Below are positions 42,844-55,304 of a DNA stretch of 64,000 bases, one piece after another. The position numbers and the translations under genes are program-made. Positions within the stretch are counted from its first letter, which is position 1. Each line of letters opens with the position of its first letter. Below the pieces are notes generated by a model that was not told the DNA's origin, did no database searches, and saw only the letters and a list, made by a program, of their open reading frames with translations. Source of the stretch: Sesamum alatum (lineage: Eukaryota; Streptophyta; Magnoliopsida; Lamiales; Pedaliaceae); the NCBI GenBank assembly GCA_034509735.1, contig JACGWO010000001.1, forward strand, positions 9,936,854 to 10,000,853, given 5' to 3'.

Positions 42844-44270
42844 TCCACGTGGAGTTAGTTACCTCTAAAGTTTATACAAATTCATTGACTAAGATAAGTC
42901 TATGCTGTGTAGCTCATGTCATATGATGAATATATTAGTAAATGTATGTTAGTCTTCTAATACAAACACTAACAACTTGTTAACCATAGTTAAGTCACTT
43001 AACTATAATTTATTTGCAAAGGTGTAGAAAGACAATCTAGTTGCATCATTTATATTTTTGTAATATCTTTATCCTTTTCTCATTTTTATTTGTATTTTTG
43101 GTACACAATTTAATTAATATTATGGGATATTTTTAATTAATAAAGATATTTATTAATTATTAAATTAATTAAAATTATTAATAGTTACTTATATAAAATT
43201 ATTTAACATATTATTAAATATTTAATAATTGCAAAATATTATTTAGAATCTAAAATAATAATAAATTAATTATCAAAATTATTAAATATTAAGTAATATT
43301 TATTCTTACTTAACTATTAAATATAAATAATTAAAAACTCAAAAATTAAAATAAAGGTGGTAATTCTTTTAATGATATATAAATAAGCCTACCTGTATAT
43401 CTCTTTAACTTCTGAAGGGACTGGTGGTGAATGGGGGTAGGTGCACGTGGAGATAGATATATATTACATATTATGGCTAAAGTTCATGCTTGCTTCTTGA
43501 AGGCCACTCACTATCTTGGTCAATTGGGGTTAGGGTTTTGAATTAAGAAAGTTGAATACATTATTATTTAAATTTATTTGAATTATTATTAATTTTTAAA
43601 AGTTATATATGAATTTTATTGAATTATTGATTTAATCGAGTTTAATAAGTTTTAATTGTACCACATTAATCGAGCTCAAACTGAGATGAAAAACTTATCC
43701 AAGAAAAAAATTGCTCAAATTTAATTTATTAAATTTAACACAAAACGAGTTTAAATCAACTATTGATTGATCGAATTCAATTAAGTATTAAGTAATTTGA
43801 TTTATTTTTCGATTCTAATTAGGGCATGGCCAGGCTGTTGTTGTCTAAGTCCATTTCTCATGGGCATTCCATCTCGATTTTCAACTCTACCCTAGATATA
43901 AATCTTATAATACAAAATGAGTTTGGAACCTTCTTTTAAACTACACAGCTGCATATATACAATTAATTAGTACCTTTTACTTTTTAATTAATTTTTCGCA
44001 GTACAAGGAGAAATAATTATGCTGTTAACAAGAAAAAAAAACATGCTGTTTTGGTCCATAAATTTCCTCGAACATCAAACGCACTTACATGACTTGATGA
44101 CCAGATGCAAACTAGAGAAATAAAAACAATGAAATTAAACACTTAACACACGCTTATAACTCATTATTACAACACGTACAAAGCAAATGACGACATAATT
44201 AATAACCCTAACGTCGAAGTAAACTTAGAAATGATTATTCAACATGTATGCATGCAAGACGGCAAGCTAG
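42844..44270. other. AT-rich non-coding interval
   Basis: No gene, terminal repeat or target-site duplication recognised. Part of 43080-43330 is almost entirely A and T. Confidence 0.5.
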
Positions 44271-44297
44271 CTAGCTGCATCAACGCATCCAAAAGTT

Positions 44298-44912
44298 TCA
44301 AAGATTCGTCACCATTTCAATGTCCCCCGGTGCACCATGATAAGGACAACAAACATTAACATTGTATTCCAGAATGCCATAATCCGTCGTAGTATCAAAC
44401 GAATACGTATGTGAATAAGCATAACCACGTGCCATACGGAACACACCGGTGCCACCAACGACAGACAACTCACGATCCGTTTCCATTACCGGGTTCCTGC
44501 CCAGAATGCTGAGCGTGCTCCCCTTGAACTCTCCTTGGGTGAAATAAAAGTTGAGGTTCATGTTGAGGGCCAACACTTGTAAGTCTGCAGAAGTAATCAG
44601 GCCCTGAGCCCGCCCCAATGCCATAGAATTTGGATCAGGTGTGGCTGTGATCAAGTCATCAACAACCAATATTTGGCCAAAGCTTGAGGGTGACTCAGAG
44701 GTGATCTCAGATCTGGCTACCTCCCAAACGGTGGCGTTTGGCCCACCAAGGGCGTCTTGAATGAAGAAATGAAGCTTCCTCATCTTAAAGTTCCCTTGGC
44801 AAACGTCTTGGAGCCATGATTCCTCGCTGTCCTGCCCAGCTCGCCCACGCACCGCACCTGTGGCTATGAACAAGGAGACCATCATCAATAATACTACACT
44901 AACCTTTCCCAT
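44298..44912 (-). CDS. Dirigent protein, QD clade (secreted)
   Basis: A 204-residue single-exon protein. Residues 1-24 are a signal peptide (MGKVSVVLLMMVSLFIATGA). Barrel motifs: LHFFIQDALGGPNAT at 47-61, VARSEITSESPSSFG at 65-79, VVDDLITATP at 83-92, LGRAQGL at 99-105, NLNFYFTQGEFKGSTLSILGR starts at 119, RELSVVGGTGVFRMARGYA at 147-165 and LEYNVNV at 181-187. The tail carries two adjacent cysteines (188-189) and ends in VTNL. NAT (59-61) is a glycosylation site. It has the DD pair and ARGY but the QD form of motif I. The CC pair near the C-terminus is not seen in the other copies; with C38 it could allow disulfide formation, an inference only. The TATA box is 96 bp upstream. Confidence 0.95.
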   Translation of the reverse strand: MGKVSVVLLMMVSLFIATGAVRGRAGQDSEESWLQDVCQGNFKMRKLHFFIQDALGGPNATVWEVARSEITSESPSSFGQILVVDDLITATPDPNSMALGRAQGLITSADLQVLALNMNLNFYFTQGEFKGSTLSILGRNPVMETDRELSVVGGTGVFRMARGYAYSHTYSFDTTTDYGILEYNVNVCCPYHGAPGDIEMVTNL

Positions 44913-45007
44913 TCTCTCTCAATTTAATTACTTGGATAATTAACAAGGTTATCAAGTAATAATATGCAATGTTAGGATTGTGTGGTAATGGAGGATCATT
45001 TTAGGAC

Positions 45008-45015
45008 TATATATA
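45008..45015 (-). promoter_or_regulatory. TATA box of the dirigent gene at 44298
   Basis: TATATATA on the minus strand, 96 bp upstream of the ATG. Confidence 0.55.
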
Positions 45016-46202
45016 GGGGAAAAATTTGTACATGAAATGGATATTAAGAACGAACCGTGTTATTTTTTAATTTGGACAATATTTATGTAAACGACATATA
45101 ATTAATGGTAGAAGGATTCGAATATAGTGCACATTTGAAATGTGAATGATAAAATAAAACTACTACGCCGACCAATGATGTTAGTGTTAGGGATTGTTTG
45201 GTTGAGGTGAGAAGTGTGTACTAAAGAAGTGGAGGTAAAAAGGGATGTATAAAAATAAATTTGATGTTTGATTATGAAAAATAGATGAGGAGAAATAATT
45301 AAAACAGGACGTAGGGGTGTAAATGGGCTGGGTGAGAGCCTACCCAGGCCCATAAATCAATTTAAAGACCCATATCCAAACCCAATGAATATAATTAGAC
45401 TCGAACCCAAACCCATTAAAAATATATAGATTGGGTCGGGGTAGGATCTCTACCCATCAAGACCCATGGGTCTATGTACCCAATTTGGACCCAAAAAATA
45501 TTTCTGTTTTTTTTTTTTTTTATAATTTAATTGGATTATTATTTATCAATCTATCTAAATTCAATTAAACAAATCTAGAAAGTTTAAGACATCATAAAAA
45601 TATTTATCGTGTACTTCTAACCATGTATATTCTTTAATAATAAATAATTGAATAATCAATTATATGAATATATTAATTATGCTAGGTATATTTTTCAACA
45701 TCTTGATAGGCAATAATGTTTTATTGAAGTAATAAAATGGAAGCTAAAAACTTTGTAATATTAAACTCGATAAATCTTAAATATGTAAATTTAGTGTTTT
45801 CATTAGATTAATTTTTCATAATAACTGATAAACTTTATAAAAAAGAAAAACTCTATCGAAAAAGAGTTATTTGTGAATTGATTTCAGTTTGAATTTATTG
45901 ATAAATTCTATGTAAAAAAGGAAAATTAAAAAATTAAAATTGTATTGATAAATCTAATGTATATAGTAAACGATATAGTTAATTCTTGTTAATTCAAAAC
46001 ACAACTTTATATTTTTTATAATTATTTATTATAATATACAAATATAAATAATTAATCTATTTCATCTTACTTTAGTGATTTTGATCTAAGTAAAGTTGTA
46101 TTGAATATATATCTAATATACTTTATCGCTTTTGGTTTTTTGCTTTAATCTAAGATTTATTTTAGTCTTTTTTTTAATTATCTTGTTTTAAATAAAACTA
46201 TC

Positions 46203-46969
46203 TGTTAGGAACACAACACCAGGATACAACTTTTCATTTTTCAGCCTTTCCAACTATTACAGAGAATAGACGAGTACAAGAACCCTTAATACATATCAAC
46301 AGATTAAAGTAAGACAGAAACAGATCAAAGTGTGTAAGTAAAACTCTGTGATCGAAGATTAGGATCACAGAGTAAAAGGCTCAGGGAGCCTGTTCCTAGC
46401 ACGACCCAAGACCCATCAAGGCCAGAGGCCGACAAACCAATCTCACGGTTGCAAGGCTTCGAACACAACAACCACACAGGCAAGGCCACACAGGCTTTTG
46501 GACTCAGAACCACAAAGGTTCAGCCACAGAGGCTTTAGACTCAGAACCACGAAGTTTCGGCCACAAAGGCTATTTAGGGATTAACCACAAAGGTTCTGAT
46601 TGTAGACGAAGGATAAAGCAGTAAGGAGAAGAAGGGACGGGTTCAGACTTGGTGGTTTTGGAGGGAGAAGACAAGAGTGTATATAGTGGTCTGCCATTAA
46701 CGGCGACAGAGGAGCACGAGGAGCCATTTTGGAGAAAGAGGTGAGATAGGCAACTGTTGGAGGAAACGAGGCTGAAATGAAGGGGCACAGATTGAAAGGG
46801 GTGCAAGTAGGGTTTCAGCCATTTAAGTAGAAGCGGGTTAAGGTTGGAGACGGGTCGGGCAAAGTGGACCGGGTCAGCAAGTGGGCCTGCACAAGTGTTG
46901 GCTTGAGAAAAGCCTGCCATCCAGATGAAACTAGATTTGGGTCGATTGGGTTTGGGCCATAATTTCACA
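46203..46969 (-). repeat. Copia 3' LTR
   Basis: 767 bp, bounded on the plus strand by TGTTAGGAACAC and TTTCACA. A near copy of 54539-55304. Short open frames inside are LTR sequence. Confidence 0.95.
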
Positions 46970-46980
46970 TTCTCCACCTT
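46970..46980 (-). promoter_or_regulatory. Copia polypurine tract
   Basis: Minus-strand AAGGTGGAGAA directly before the 3' LTR, the expected plus-strand priming site of reverse transcription. Confidence 0.8.
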
Positions 46981-47097
46981 GGACCAAATCCAAGAGGCCA
47001 GGAACAGGAAGTCATCATCGCCTTATCTCCGGGACCATAAGTGTACCTGCAAAGAAAAACAAGGAGAATATACAGGTTAAGAAAATGCAAATGGGGT

Positions 47098-50000
47098 TAT
47101 GACAAGTTTATAATGCTGCGGCAGTTTTTGAATTTTTCTAGAGTGAGACATTTCATTCCCATATCAGCAGGGTTTTCCTCAGATGAAATTTTTTCCAGAT
47201 TAATGATTCCTTTCTCGACAATGTCTCTAATGAAAGTACCTTACATCAATATGCTTAGTACGATTATGAAAAACAGGGTTTTTACATATTTGGATGCTGG
47301 ATTGACTATCAGAAAAAACTAACATCTTTTTCTTTAAAAAACCAATTTCAGTTAAAAGACCTTTCAGCCAAATGGCTTCTTTGAAGGCTTCAGTGGTGGC
47401 TATGTATTCTGCCTTAGTGGTTGATAATGCAACAATGTTTTGAAGTTGAGACTTCCAACTAATGCATGCACCACATAGTGTAAAAATGTAAGAAGTAGTA
47501 GACCTCCTACTGTCCTTATCATTTGCGTAGTTCGAATCAACATAGCCAACAAGATTCACACCATCAGCACATTTAGATAATTTAATACCAGCATTCATGG
47601 AGTTCTTTAAGTACCTAACCAACCATTTCAAAGCTTCCCAGTGCACAGAGCCAGCATTTGACATATATTGACTTAGGCAGCTAACATGATATGCAATATC
47701 AGGTCTAGTGAGGTCTAGTGCTTACCATAAGATACATCACATTTCCTATAGCATTAGAGTAAGGAATCTTTTTCATACATTCTTTTTCAGAATCTGTTTT
47801 TGGACATTGCTCCTTACTCAGTTGAAAATGACCAGCCAAAGGAACATTAGTTGGTTTTGCATTTAACATAGAAAACTTTTCCAAAATAGATTTCACATAA
47901 GATCCTTGATTTAGAAGTATGGTAGAAGTGTTTCTATTTCTTTCAATAGTCATGCCAAGGATTCTTTTTTCATCACCAAGATCTTTCATTTTGAAATTCT
48001 TACACAAGTTGGTTTGTAGTTCCTTAATCAAAGAGATATGGGGACTGGCAATTAACATGTCATCCACATAAAGAACTAGAAACACAGGATCATGCAACTC
48101 ATATTTAAAGTAAAAACATGGATCATAAGCACTTTTAATAAATTTCAAAGACTTCATGAACATGTCAAATTTCTTATTCCATTGTCTTGGTGACTGCTTC
48201 AGACCATACAAGGATTTATTAAGCAAGCATGCATGATCAGAAAATTTCTTGTCGACATAACCAGCAGGTTGATTCATGTAAATCTTCTCATCAAGTTCCC
48301 CATGCAAGAAAGCAGTCTTAACATCCATTTGCTTGAGTTCCCAATTATAATGAGCAATAAGACCAAGCAAAATTCTGACCGTAGTGTATTTAACTACTGG
48401 AGCAAAAATCTCAGTGTAATCAATTCCTTCATTTTGTGTGAAGCCTTTTGCAACTAGTTTTGCTTTATAACGAATTGATGCACTTTCCTTTTTTACTTTA
48501 AATATCCACTTACAGTCAACGACTGACACACCTTTGGGTTTAGGGACCAAAGTCCAAGTTTTGTTTTTAGTTAAAGACTCTATCTCCTCATTCATAGCCT
48601 TAACCCATTGCTTAGAGTTTTCTGATTCTAGAGCTTCTTCGTAAGCGACTGGTTCAGTATTTTCAGTGTTGAGAGCAAAGTGAAAGTCTCTATACTTAGA
48701 TGGAACCCTGTGTTCATTCCTTTCTCTGTCCCTAGCAAGTTGGTAAATCACTAGTCCTAGGGCTGTTCATGATTTCATTTTCAACATCTGTATGTTCACT
48801 CCTAGTTTGTTCTTCAGGAGGGTTTTCTTCAGAAACACCCTCCACCTTATTAAAGGTACTCTCTAGGTTGAGATCTAAATCTCTCTTAGGAGACTCTAAC
48901 AAGCAAGGCATTTCAAGTTCATTAAAAGTAACATCTCTACTGATTATGACCTTGAAACCAGGATGGCTTTTAAGCCATAGTCTGTATCCCTTAACCCCAT
49001 CAGGATAACCAATGAACACACATTTTTGTGCATGTGCATCAAGTTTATCACCGTTTTGAAGTGCAAATGCAGAACAACCAAAAATGCGCAGATTAGAAAT
49101 ATTGATGTCATGACCAGTCCACACACATTCAGGCAGTTTTCCAGATAGAGGCACAGAAGGAGAACGATTTATCAGATAAGCAGCAGTTAATAAAGCCTCT
49201 CCCCAAAACGATTTTCCCAAACCAGAACTTATTAAAAGACATCTTACTTTGTTCAAAAGAGTCTTGTTCATTCGTTCAGCAACACCATTTTGCTGGGGGT
49301 ATAGGGAGTGGTTTTGTGTCTTTTAATACCAAACTCTTTGCACAAATCAAAAAGGTTTTGGTTGTAAAATTCCAAACCATTGTCTGTTCTAAGGGTTTTG
49401 ATTTTCTTGCTAGTTTGATTCTCGACAAAAGTTTTCCAGGTTTTGAACTTATCAAAAACATCATATTTATGTTTCATCAAGAATACAAAAACATTCTTGG
49501 AAAAGTTATCAATAATAGAGAGAAAATATCGATTACCACCATGAGTTGGGACATTGGCAGGTCCCCAAACATCAGCATGTATGTAATCAAGAATGCATGT
49601 AGATATGATGGGATTTGGGGAAGGTGATGAAGGAAATTTCACTTTATGATGTTTTCCAAGTATGCATTCATCACCTAAATCAATACTATCAACTTTATCA
49701 TTCAAAACACCATGCTTATGCAATAGATCAATACCTTTCATGCTTATATGACCAAGCCTTTTGTGCCAGATTTCAGTTTTGTTGTTTTTCAAAACAGGAG
49801 CTGCAAATATATCATAATTTACAGAACAGATGTACAAGTTCCTCTTTCTTTCTGCCTTAAATACAGTAAGGGACCCTTTCATGATTTTCATGATACCCTT
49901 AGCCCATCTCCCTTCTAACCCATCTTCTTCTAGGGCAGCACAAGAGATCAAATTATGGCATAAATCAGGCACATGTCTAACATTTTTCAGAGTAAGTTTG

Positions 50001-50667
50001 AAACCATTTTCAAAGGTCAGGCATACATCACCAAATCCAATCACATCACATAATTTTTCATTTGCCATGGAAACAGATCCAATTTTCTCAGATTTATAGT
50101 TTGTCAAGATTTCTCTGAAAGGAGTCATATGAAAAGTACAACCAGAATCAATAAGCCATTCATTCATGTTCAGAGAGGTTTTAGCAGAATTCACATCACA
50201 AATCATATATACCTCACCACAGCTCTCTTCAGTCACATTAGCACAGTCATATTGATTGTTTTTCTTAGGCTTTTTGCATTCCCTAATAAAATGACCCCTC
50301 CCTCCACAGTTATAGGATTTCTTATCCTTTTTGTCATTGGTGTTCTTATCAGACTTGTATTTGTGTTTAGACTTACCCCTAGACTTACTCCTGCTTTTGC
50401 TATGCTTTCTAAAATTATGATCTGAGTTTCTGTTTTTGTTTCTTCCTCTTACAAAGTTCACCTCATTCTGACTCTGACTCGGTGTATTGGCTTTTAAGTC
50501 CATTTCTTTACTCTTGAGACCACTTATTACAGTTTCATGATTGACATTATCCCTCCCATACTTAATAGCAGCTTGAACATCATCATATGAGTCAGGAATA
50601 GCATTTAAAAGCACAATAGGAGAATAATCATCAATATTTTTATCACCAGTCAACTTTATATCCTGAA
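47098..50667 (-). pseudogene. Copia gag C-terminus and pol polyprotein, frameshifted
   Basis: From 50667 downward: the last part of gag with a zinc knuckle whose first cysteine is serine ('SYNCGGRGHFIREC'); aspartic protease ('WLIDSGCTFHMTP'); the pre-integrase domain ('WHKRLGHISMKG'); an integrase core with 'HADVWGP' and 'LRTDNGLEF' carrying two acidic residues; reverse transcriptase with 'DVKTAFLHGELDE' and 'LYVDDMLIAS' (YVDD active site); and RNase H with 'DSNYAND', 'TKAEY' and 'SDSQSS'. The end, near 47099, keeps the copia 'ADM' C-terminal context. Frame changes occur near 49270, 48740 and 47690, and near 47225, so no full polyprotein can be made from this copy. Confidence 0.92.
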
Positions 50668-50704
50668 TCATACTACAAAAAAAAAAGTGGGAATAGGAAC
50701 AGAT

Positions 50705-51320
50705 AGAGACGACCATTCCAGTTACCGTTCCAAATAGGAACGGTCCTAGGAACAGTTGTGGAACGGTAAATCGTTGATGACATCACAGTCGTGCTAATTG
50801 TAATACAAATTAATAGGAACGGCACGACCGTTCCTATTAGAGTGTCAACAATGGTGAGCCAATATGTACACTTACAACCGTTCCTAAAAGGGACCTGATA
50901 TATTTTGAATTTCAATTTGGAACACATGTGTGAAATTTGAAACGGCTAGCTGACCGAGAACACTTACCGTTACTATATGTGTTCCAATGGCCGGGTCTAT
51001 TTGGACCGGTGGTCTGACCGTTCCAACATGTAGTCCTACAGAATACCCTTTTACGCCATGGGAAAAAATATAATGCAATACCGTTCCAAAATGTGGGTAT
51101 ATAGTAAGTGCAATATTATTACAAGTACCGTTCCAAATTGTACTCCAAGTAGGAACGGTCAATTTTGGTGTGCCTCATATTGTTCCTAATATGCACTAAC
51201 GGCTATATTACCGTTCCTGTTTCCTCTCCTGAGACCGTTCCTAAAGTTGGAACAACGACTATATTTCAACGGCTAGTTTTGTGTTCCAAATAATATTTCA
51301 ATCCCCGTTCCAACATTTTC
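50705..51320. repeat. Left subterminal repeats of the CACTA element
   Basis: About a dozen copies of ACCGTTCC or GGAACGGT, often followed by 'taa' or 'aaa'. The same motif is dense at 53355-53890. Such repeats are binding sites for CACTA-encoded proteins in related elements. Confidence 0.8.
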
Positions 51321-51569
51321 TATATATATGTCCCCCTTCTTTGTCATTGTTCTTATACTTACTCTCCAACTCATTTTGTTGTAACTCCCCCCTTGATTCT
51401 TTATACGAAAAAATCGAACATATCAATTATCGAGCGCGAATTTCGCATTAATATTGATAGGTGTTTTGCTCAGGTAAGTATGCAAAATTCTGTTATTTTT
51501 GCATGTATATATATAATATACTCTCATTATTTAATTGTGTACTGTTGTGAATTATACATAGGACTAATC

Positions 51570-53360
51570 ATGTTAAGACAGTTGAGGAAATGGATGTATG
51601 ATCGAGACGTCCTGGGTATGACGCCGGAGTTTGAGGATGGTGTTACAATATTTTTAGAATGGGCCCAGTCTCAGTGTGCATATATGGAAGGGGACAAGAT
51701 TAAGTGTCCCTGCCGAAAGTGCAAAAACGAACGGTTCAAAACACCAGATGAGGTAAATTTTGATTTGTGTATAAAAGGGTTTATGCCAGAGTATTACAGT
51801 TGGACTTCGCATGGTGAGGAGAGGGTGCAGGAATACTTTGAAGCATTGACAGCGCCCCCTGTGCAACAACAACAAATGCCACTCGTTCAGGAGGAGGGTA
51901 GTTCGCATTGGGGTGATGCGGCTCAGATGATTTGGGCGCAGAGGATGGTATTTGATGCCGCCGGGCCGTCATTCTGGTCTTCTCACAACCAGGAGGGACC
52001 GACTGATGATGGTACTCGGTATTGTCCATCTGATGTAGGTCCTAGTTCATATTACGATTCGGAGCCCTATGATTATGTGTCTGGCTTGTCAGACCATGCA
52101 GCGGACCAACCGTTGTGGAACGGCTGCACCACCTCTTAGTTGGCGTCAATTGTCTCTTTGGTGAATATCAAGGCCGAAGGGCGTTTTTCCGAGCATACAT
52201 ATGATCGGTTATGCCAGTGGGTTGATACTGTAATGCCTCGCGATCACACTTTCCCCGCCAATTATTACAATACGAAGAAATTGATAAGAGAATTGGGTTT
52301 ACCAGTTCAGAAGATTGATGCTTGCAAAAACTGTTGTATGTTGTACTGGAAGGACGATATTGATTTGGAATATTGCAAGTTCTGTGCAGACGCTGGGTAC
52401 AAGCCCACCAGGGACCGAAATCCTAAACGCAAGAAGTTCTCGTATGCCATTCTTAGGTATCTACCGATTACCCCTCGGCTGCAGAGGTTGTACGCGTTGG
52501 AGGCCACAACAGAGCATATAACTTGGCATGTGAGCCATCAGACGGATGAAGGATCCATGTGTCATCCGTCCGATGCAGAGGCTTGGAAGCATTTTGACCG
52601 GACGTATCCTGATTTTGTAGCTGAGCCGAGGAATGTTAGACTTCGGTTGTGCACGGATGGGTTTGCACCGCACGGCCAGTATGGTAAAACTTACTCATGT
52701 TGGCCCGTGATACTTATACCGTACAATCTCCCACCGGGAATGTGCATGAAGTTTGAGTATATGTCCCTAACGATGGTGATCCCTGGCCCATCGAATTCCA
52801 AACGTCTTATCGATATCTACTTGGAGCCGTTGATCGAGGAGTTGCAGAATTTATGGCATGTGGGTGTACGTACGCACGATATTGCGACAAACCAGGCATT
52901 CATGATGCATGCTGCATTGATGTGGACAGTGAACGACCTTCCGGCTTATGGGATGGCGTCTGGATGGAGTACCGCCGGTGTTATGGGGTGTCCAGTTTGT
53001 ATGGAGGGCACACGGGCATTCTATTTACAGAACGATCGGAAGGCATGCTATTTTGACTGCCACAGGCATATTATCAGTTTTACTATAACAGGTCATTCCT
53101 GAATGAACTGCTCTAGCAACACAATTCGGAGGACCCGATAATTGATCAACTAGTTGTGACACAATTCAAGGATTGGTTCAAGGCTCGTGTAAGTATCATT
53201 GATTTCTTGTAAATGCGATATGCTCATTAATTTGTAATCAATTATTTCAATTGCTATATATATCATTAATTGCAGGTGAAACCCGAATTGAATCACACAA
53301 ACGACGAATTGTTGAAGGTACATTATTGGGGGCCAAGAGCAGAAGTGACGACATACCCAT
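51570..53360 (+). pseudogene. CACTA transposase (TNPD-type), stop codon and internal deletion
   Basis: An upstream intron is likely (gtaagt after 51473, acceptor 'atacatag' before 51562), which makes the ATG at 51570 the probable start. Near it is the transposase-associated domain ('WMYDRDVLGMTPEFEDGV', then C.CRKCKN and 'SWTSHGE'). One TAG at 52137-52139 interrupts an otherwise continuous frame. Beyond it comes the Transposase_21-type region ('YSCWPVILIPYNLPPGMCMK', 'PAYGMASGWSTAGVMGCPVC'). Soon after 53100 the frame stops and part of the gene is missing. A last exon after a clear intron (about 53190-53276) reads 'DELLKVHYWGPRAEV' and then runs into subterminal repeats. Confidence 0.88.
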
Positions 53361-53890
53361 CAACCGTTCCTAAAGACGGGACTTACCGTGCCTACATATA
53401 TTCCAAAATCAATTCTTTCGTGGTTAGATTTTCGTTCTAAAGACAATACCAAAAATCGGTCCAAAATAGTATTCCAAAGTTAGATTACTAAAACCATTCC
53501 TACGTGTCGCGACAAAATATATTCCAGTTTGCGATCCTAATCAATACAACTAACCGTTTCTACATGTATTCCAGAAGGTGTTCTAACTACCGTTTCTAAT
53601 TCCGCGATTTAATATTGATGCTACCGTTCCTAAAGTTTATAAGGTGTTCCAAATGCAAAAATTATAAGTTTACACGTACAAAGTTAATTAGGAACGATAC
53701 ACCTAATGTATGCTAAAAATCGTTCCTAAATAGGAACGGTTACTTCGTGACCGTTCCTAATTGTTAGGATCACCTCTTATTGCTACGGATTGCCTCTCGT
53801 TCTTGAACCGTTCCTAATTTCAGTCCAAAAGGTTCCAGTGAACTATTTACCGTTCCAAAAATTAAAAAAATCGTTCTTGTTACCGTTGCA
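53355..53890. repeat. Right subterminal repeats of the CACTA element
   Basis: ACCGTTCC-type motifs in both orientations, including a GGAACGGTTACTTCGTGACC-type pair near 53735. They mirror those at the left end. Confidence 0.8.
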
Positions 53891-53915
53891 ATTCCCGCAT
53901 TTTTTTGTAGTGTCA

Positions 53916-54283
53916 GTTTGGTAAACTCATCAATATTTTCATCAATGTTCTTAGCAATATCAAGTTTATATCTAAAGAATTTTTCAAGCAAGAAAAGTTT
54001 ACTGGGCAAAGATGTTTCAGTATAAAGCTCTTCCAGTTTGTCCAATAATTCTTTAGCAGAATTCAGTTTACCAACTTTTCTAATCACAAAGTCAGATAAG
54101 TTTAGAATGATAGAAGAATAAGCATACTCATTTTCCAGCATTTTTTCTTCAGAAACAGTTTCAGCATACTTTCCATCTATAGCCTTAAACACTTTTTGTT
54201 GAATCAATATGCCTTTCATCTTTTGTTGCTATATAGGTGAAATCAATTTTCCCATCAAAAGGCAAGAGAGTATATCCAGTCAT
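53916..54283 (-). pseudogene. Copia gag N-terminal part, cut by the CACTA insertion
   Basis: The ATG at 54281-54283 opens 'MTGYTLLPFDGKIDF'. A frameshift follows, and the copia gag (UBN2-type) sequence continues from 'MKGILIQQKVFKAIDGKYAE' to 'ENIDEFTKL', where the CACTA target site lies. The continuation of gag is at 50667 on the other side of the transposon. Confidence 0.85.
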
Positions 54284-54525
54284 ATTGAAACAGATAGCAA
54301 TAAATAGATGGATAAATAAGACAATATCAATCACCAGTATGCAGATAATGAAATTGCAGGAAGTAATAGGGTGCTTGACTAACTCCTCGAGTCAGATACC
54401 CGATGGCCTCTAGGGCCCGGCCAGGGGAGGAGGTTAGCAAGGATCGGTCGCAGGTCTGATAATAAAAGAGTGAAGGGAAAGATATTACCGTAGAAAGAAG
54501 CGAGCGAGCCCTGGGCAGAACCCAG

Positions 54526-54537
54526 GCTCTGATACCA
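54526..54537 (-). promoter_or_regulatory. Copia primer-binding site
   Basis: Minus-strand TGGTATCAGAGC two bases after the 5' LTR, the common initiator-methionine tRNA primer site of plant copia elements. Confidence 0.9.
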
Positions 54538-54538
54538 C

Positions 54539-55304
54539 TGTTAGGAACACAGCACCAGAATACAACTTTTCCTTTTTCAACCTTTCCAACTATTACAGAG
54601 AATAGACGAGTACAAGAACCCTTAATACAGATCAACAGATTAAAGTAAGACAGAAACATATCAAAGTGTGTAAGTAAAACTCTGTGATCAAAGATTAGGA
54701 CCACAGAGTAAAAGGCTCAGGGAGCCTGTTCCTGGCACGACCCAAGACCCACCAAGGCCAGAGGCCGGCAACCCAGTCTCACGGTTGCAAGGCTTCGAAC
54801 ACAACAACCACACAGGGAAGGCCACACAGGCTTTTGGACTCAGAACCAAATAGGTTCAGCCATAGAGGCTTTAGACTCAAAATGAAGGTTCGGCCACAAA
54901 GGCTATTTAGGGATTAACCACAAAGGTTCTGATTGTAGACGAAGGATAAAGCAGTAAGGAGAAGAAGGGAGGGGTTCAGACTTGGTGGTTTTGGAAGGAA
55001 AAGACAAGAGCTTATATAGTGGTCCGCCATTAACGACGACAGAGGAGCACGAGGAGCCATTTTGGAGAAAGAGGTGAGATAGGCAACTGTTGGAGGAAAC
55101 GAGGCTGAAATGAAGGGGCACAGATTGAAAGGGGTGCAAGTAGGGTTTTAGCCATTTAAGTAGAAGTGGGTTAGGGTTGGAGATGGGTCGGGCAAGGTGT
55201 GGACCGGGTCAACAAGTGGGCCTGCACAAGTGTGGGCTTGAGAAAAGCCTGCCATCCAGATGAGACTAGATTTGGGCCGATTGGGTTTGGGCCATAATTT
55301 CACA
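54539..55304 (-). repeat. Copia 5' LTR
   Basis: 766 bp, same boundaries as the 3' LTR. Contains the element promoter by family analogy. Confidence 0.95.

Larger units (their letters stand above)
50671..53912 (+). mobile_element. CACTA (En/Spm) transposon inside copia gag, internally deleted
   Basis: Ends TACTACAAAAAAA and TTTTTTTGTAGTG are inverted, except that the first base of CACTA is T at the left end. The 3-bp duplication TCA flanks it (50668-50670 and 53913-53915). Both ends carry clusters of ACCGTTCC in both orientations, the subterminal repeats expected of CACTA elements. The 3.2 kb interior holds the front part and last exon of a plus-strand transposase, with the middle of the gene missing. 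Confidence 0.93.
46203..55304 (-). mobile_element. Ty1/copia LTR retrotransposon, with a CACTA element in its gag
   Basis: Two long terminal repeats of 767 and 766 bp begin TG and end CA, and the 5-bp target duplication CTATC lies on both sides (46198-46202 and 55305-55309). A tRNA-Met-type primer site follows the 5' LTR, and a purine tract precedes the 3' LTR. Gag, protease, integrase, reverse transcriptase and RNase H are recognisable in copia order on the minus strand but interrupted by frameshifts and by the CACTA element. The LTRs differ at only a small fraction of positions, so insertion is not ancient. Confidence 0.95.

Noticed and set aside
46325..46977. Open frames inside the left LTR
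   Set aside because: They lie wholly or mostly in the copia LTR and recur in the other LTR at 54903-55139.
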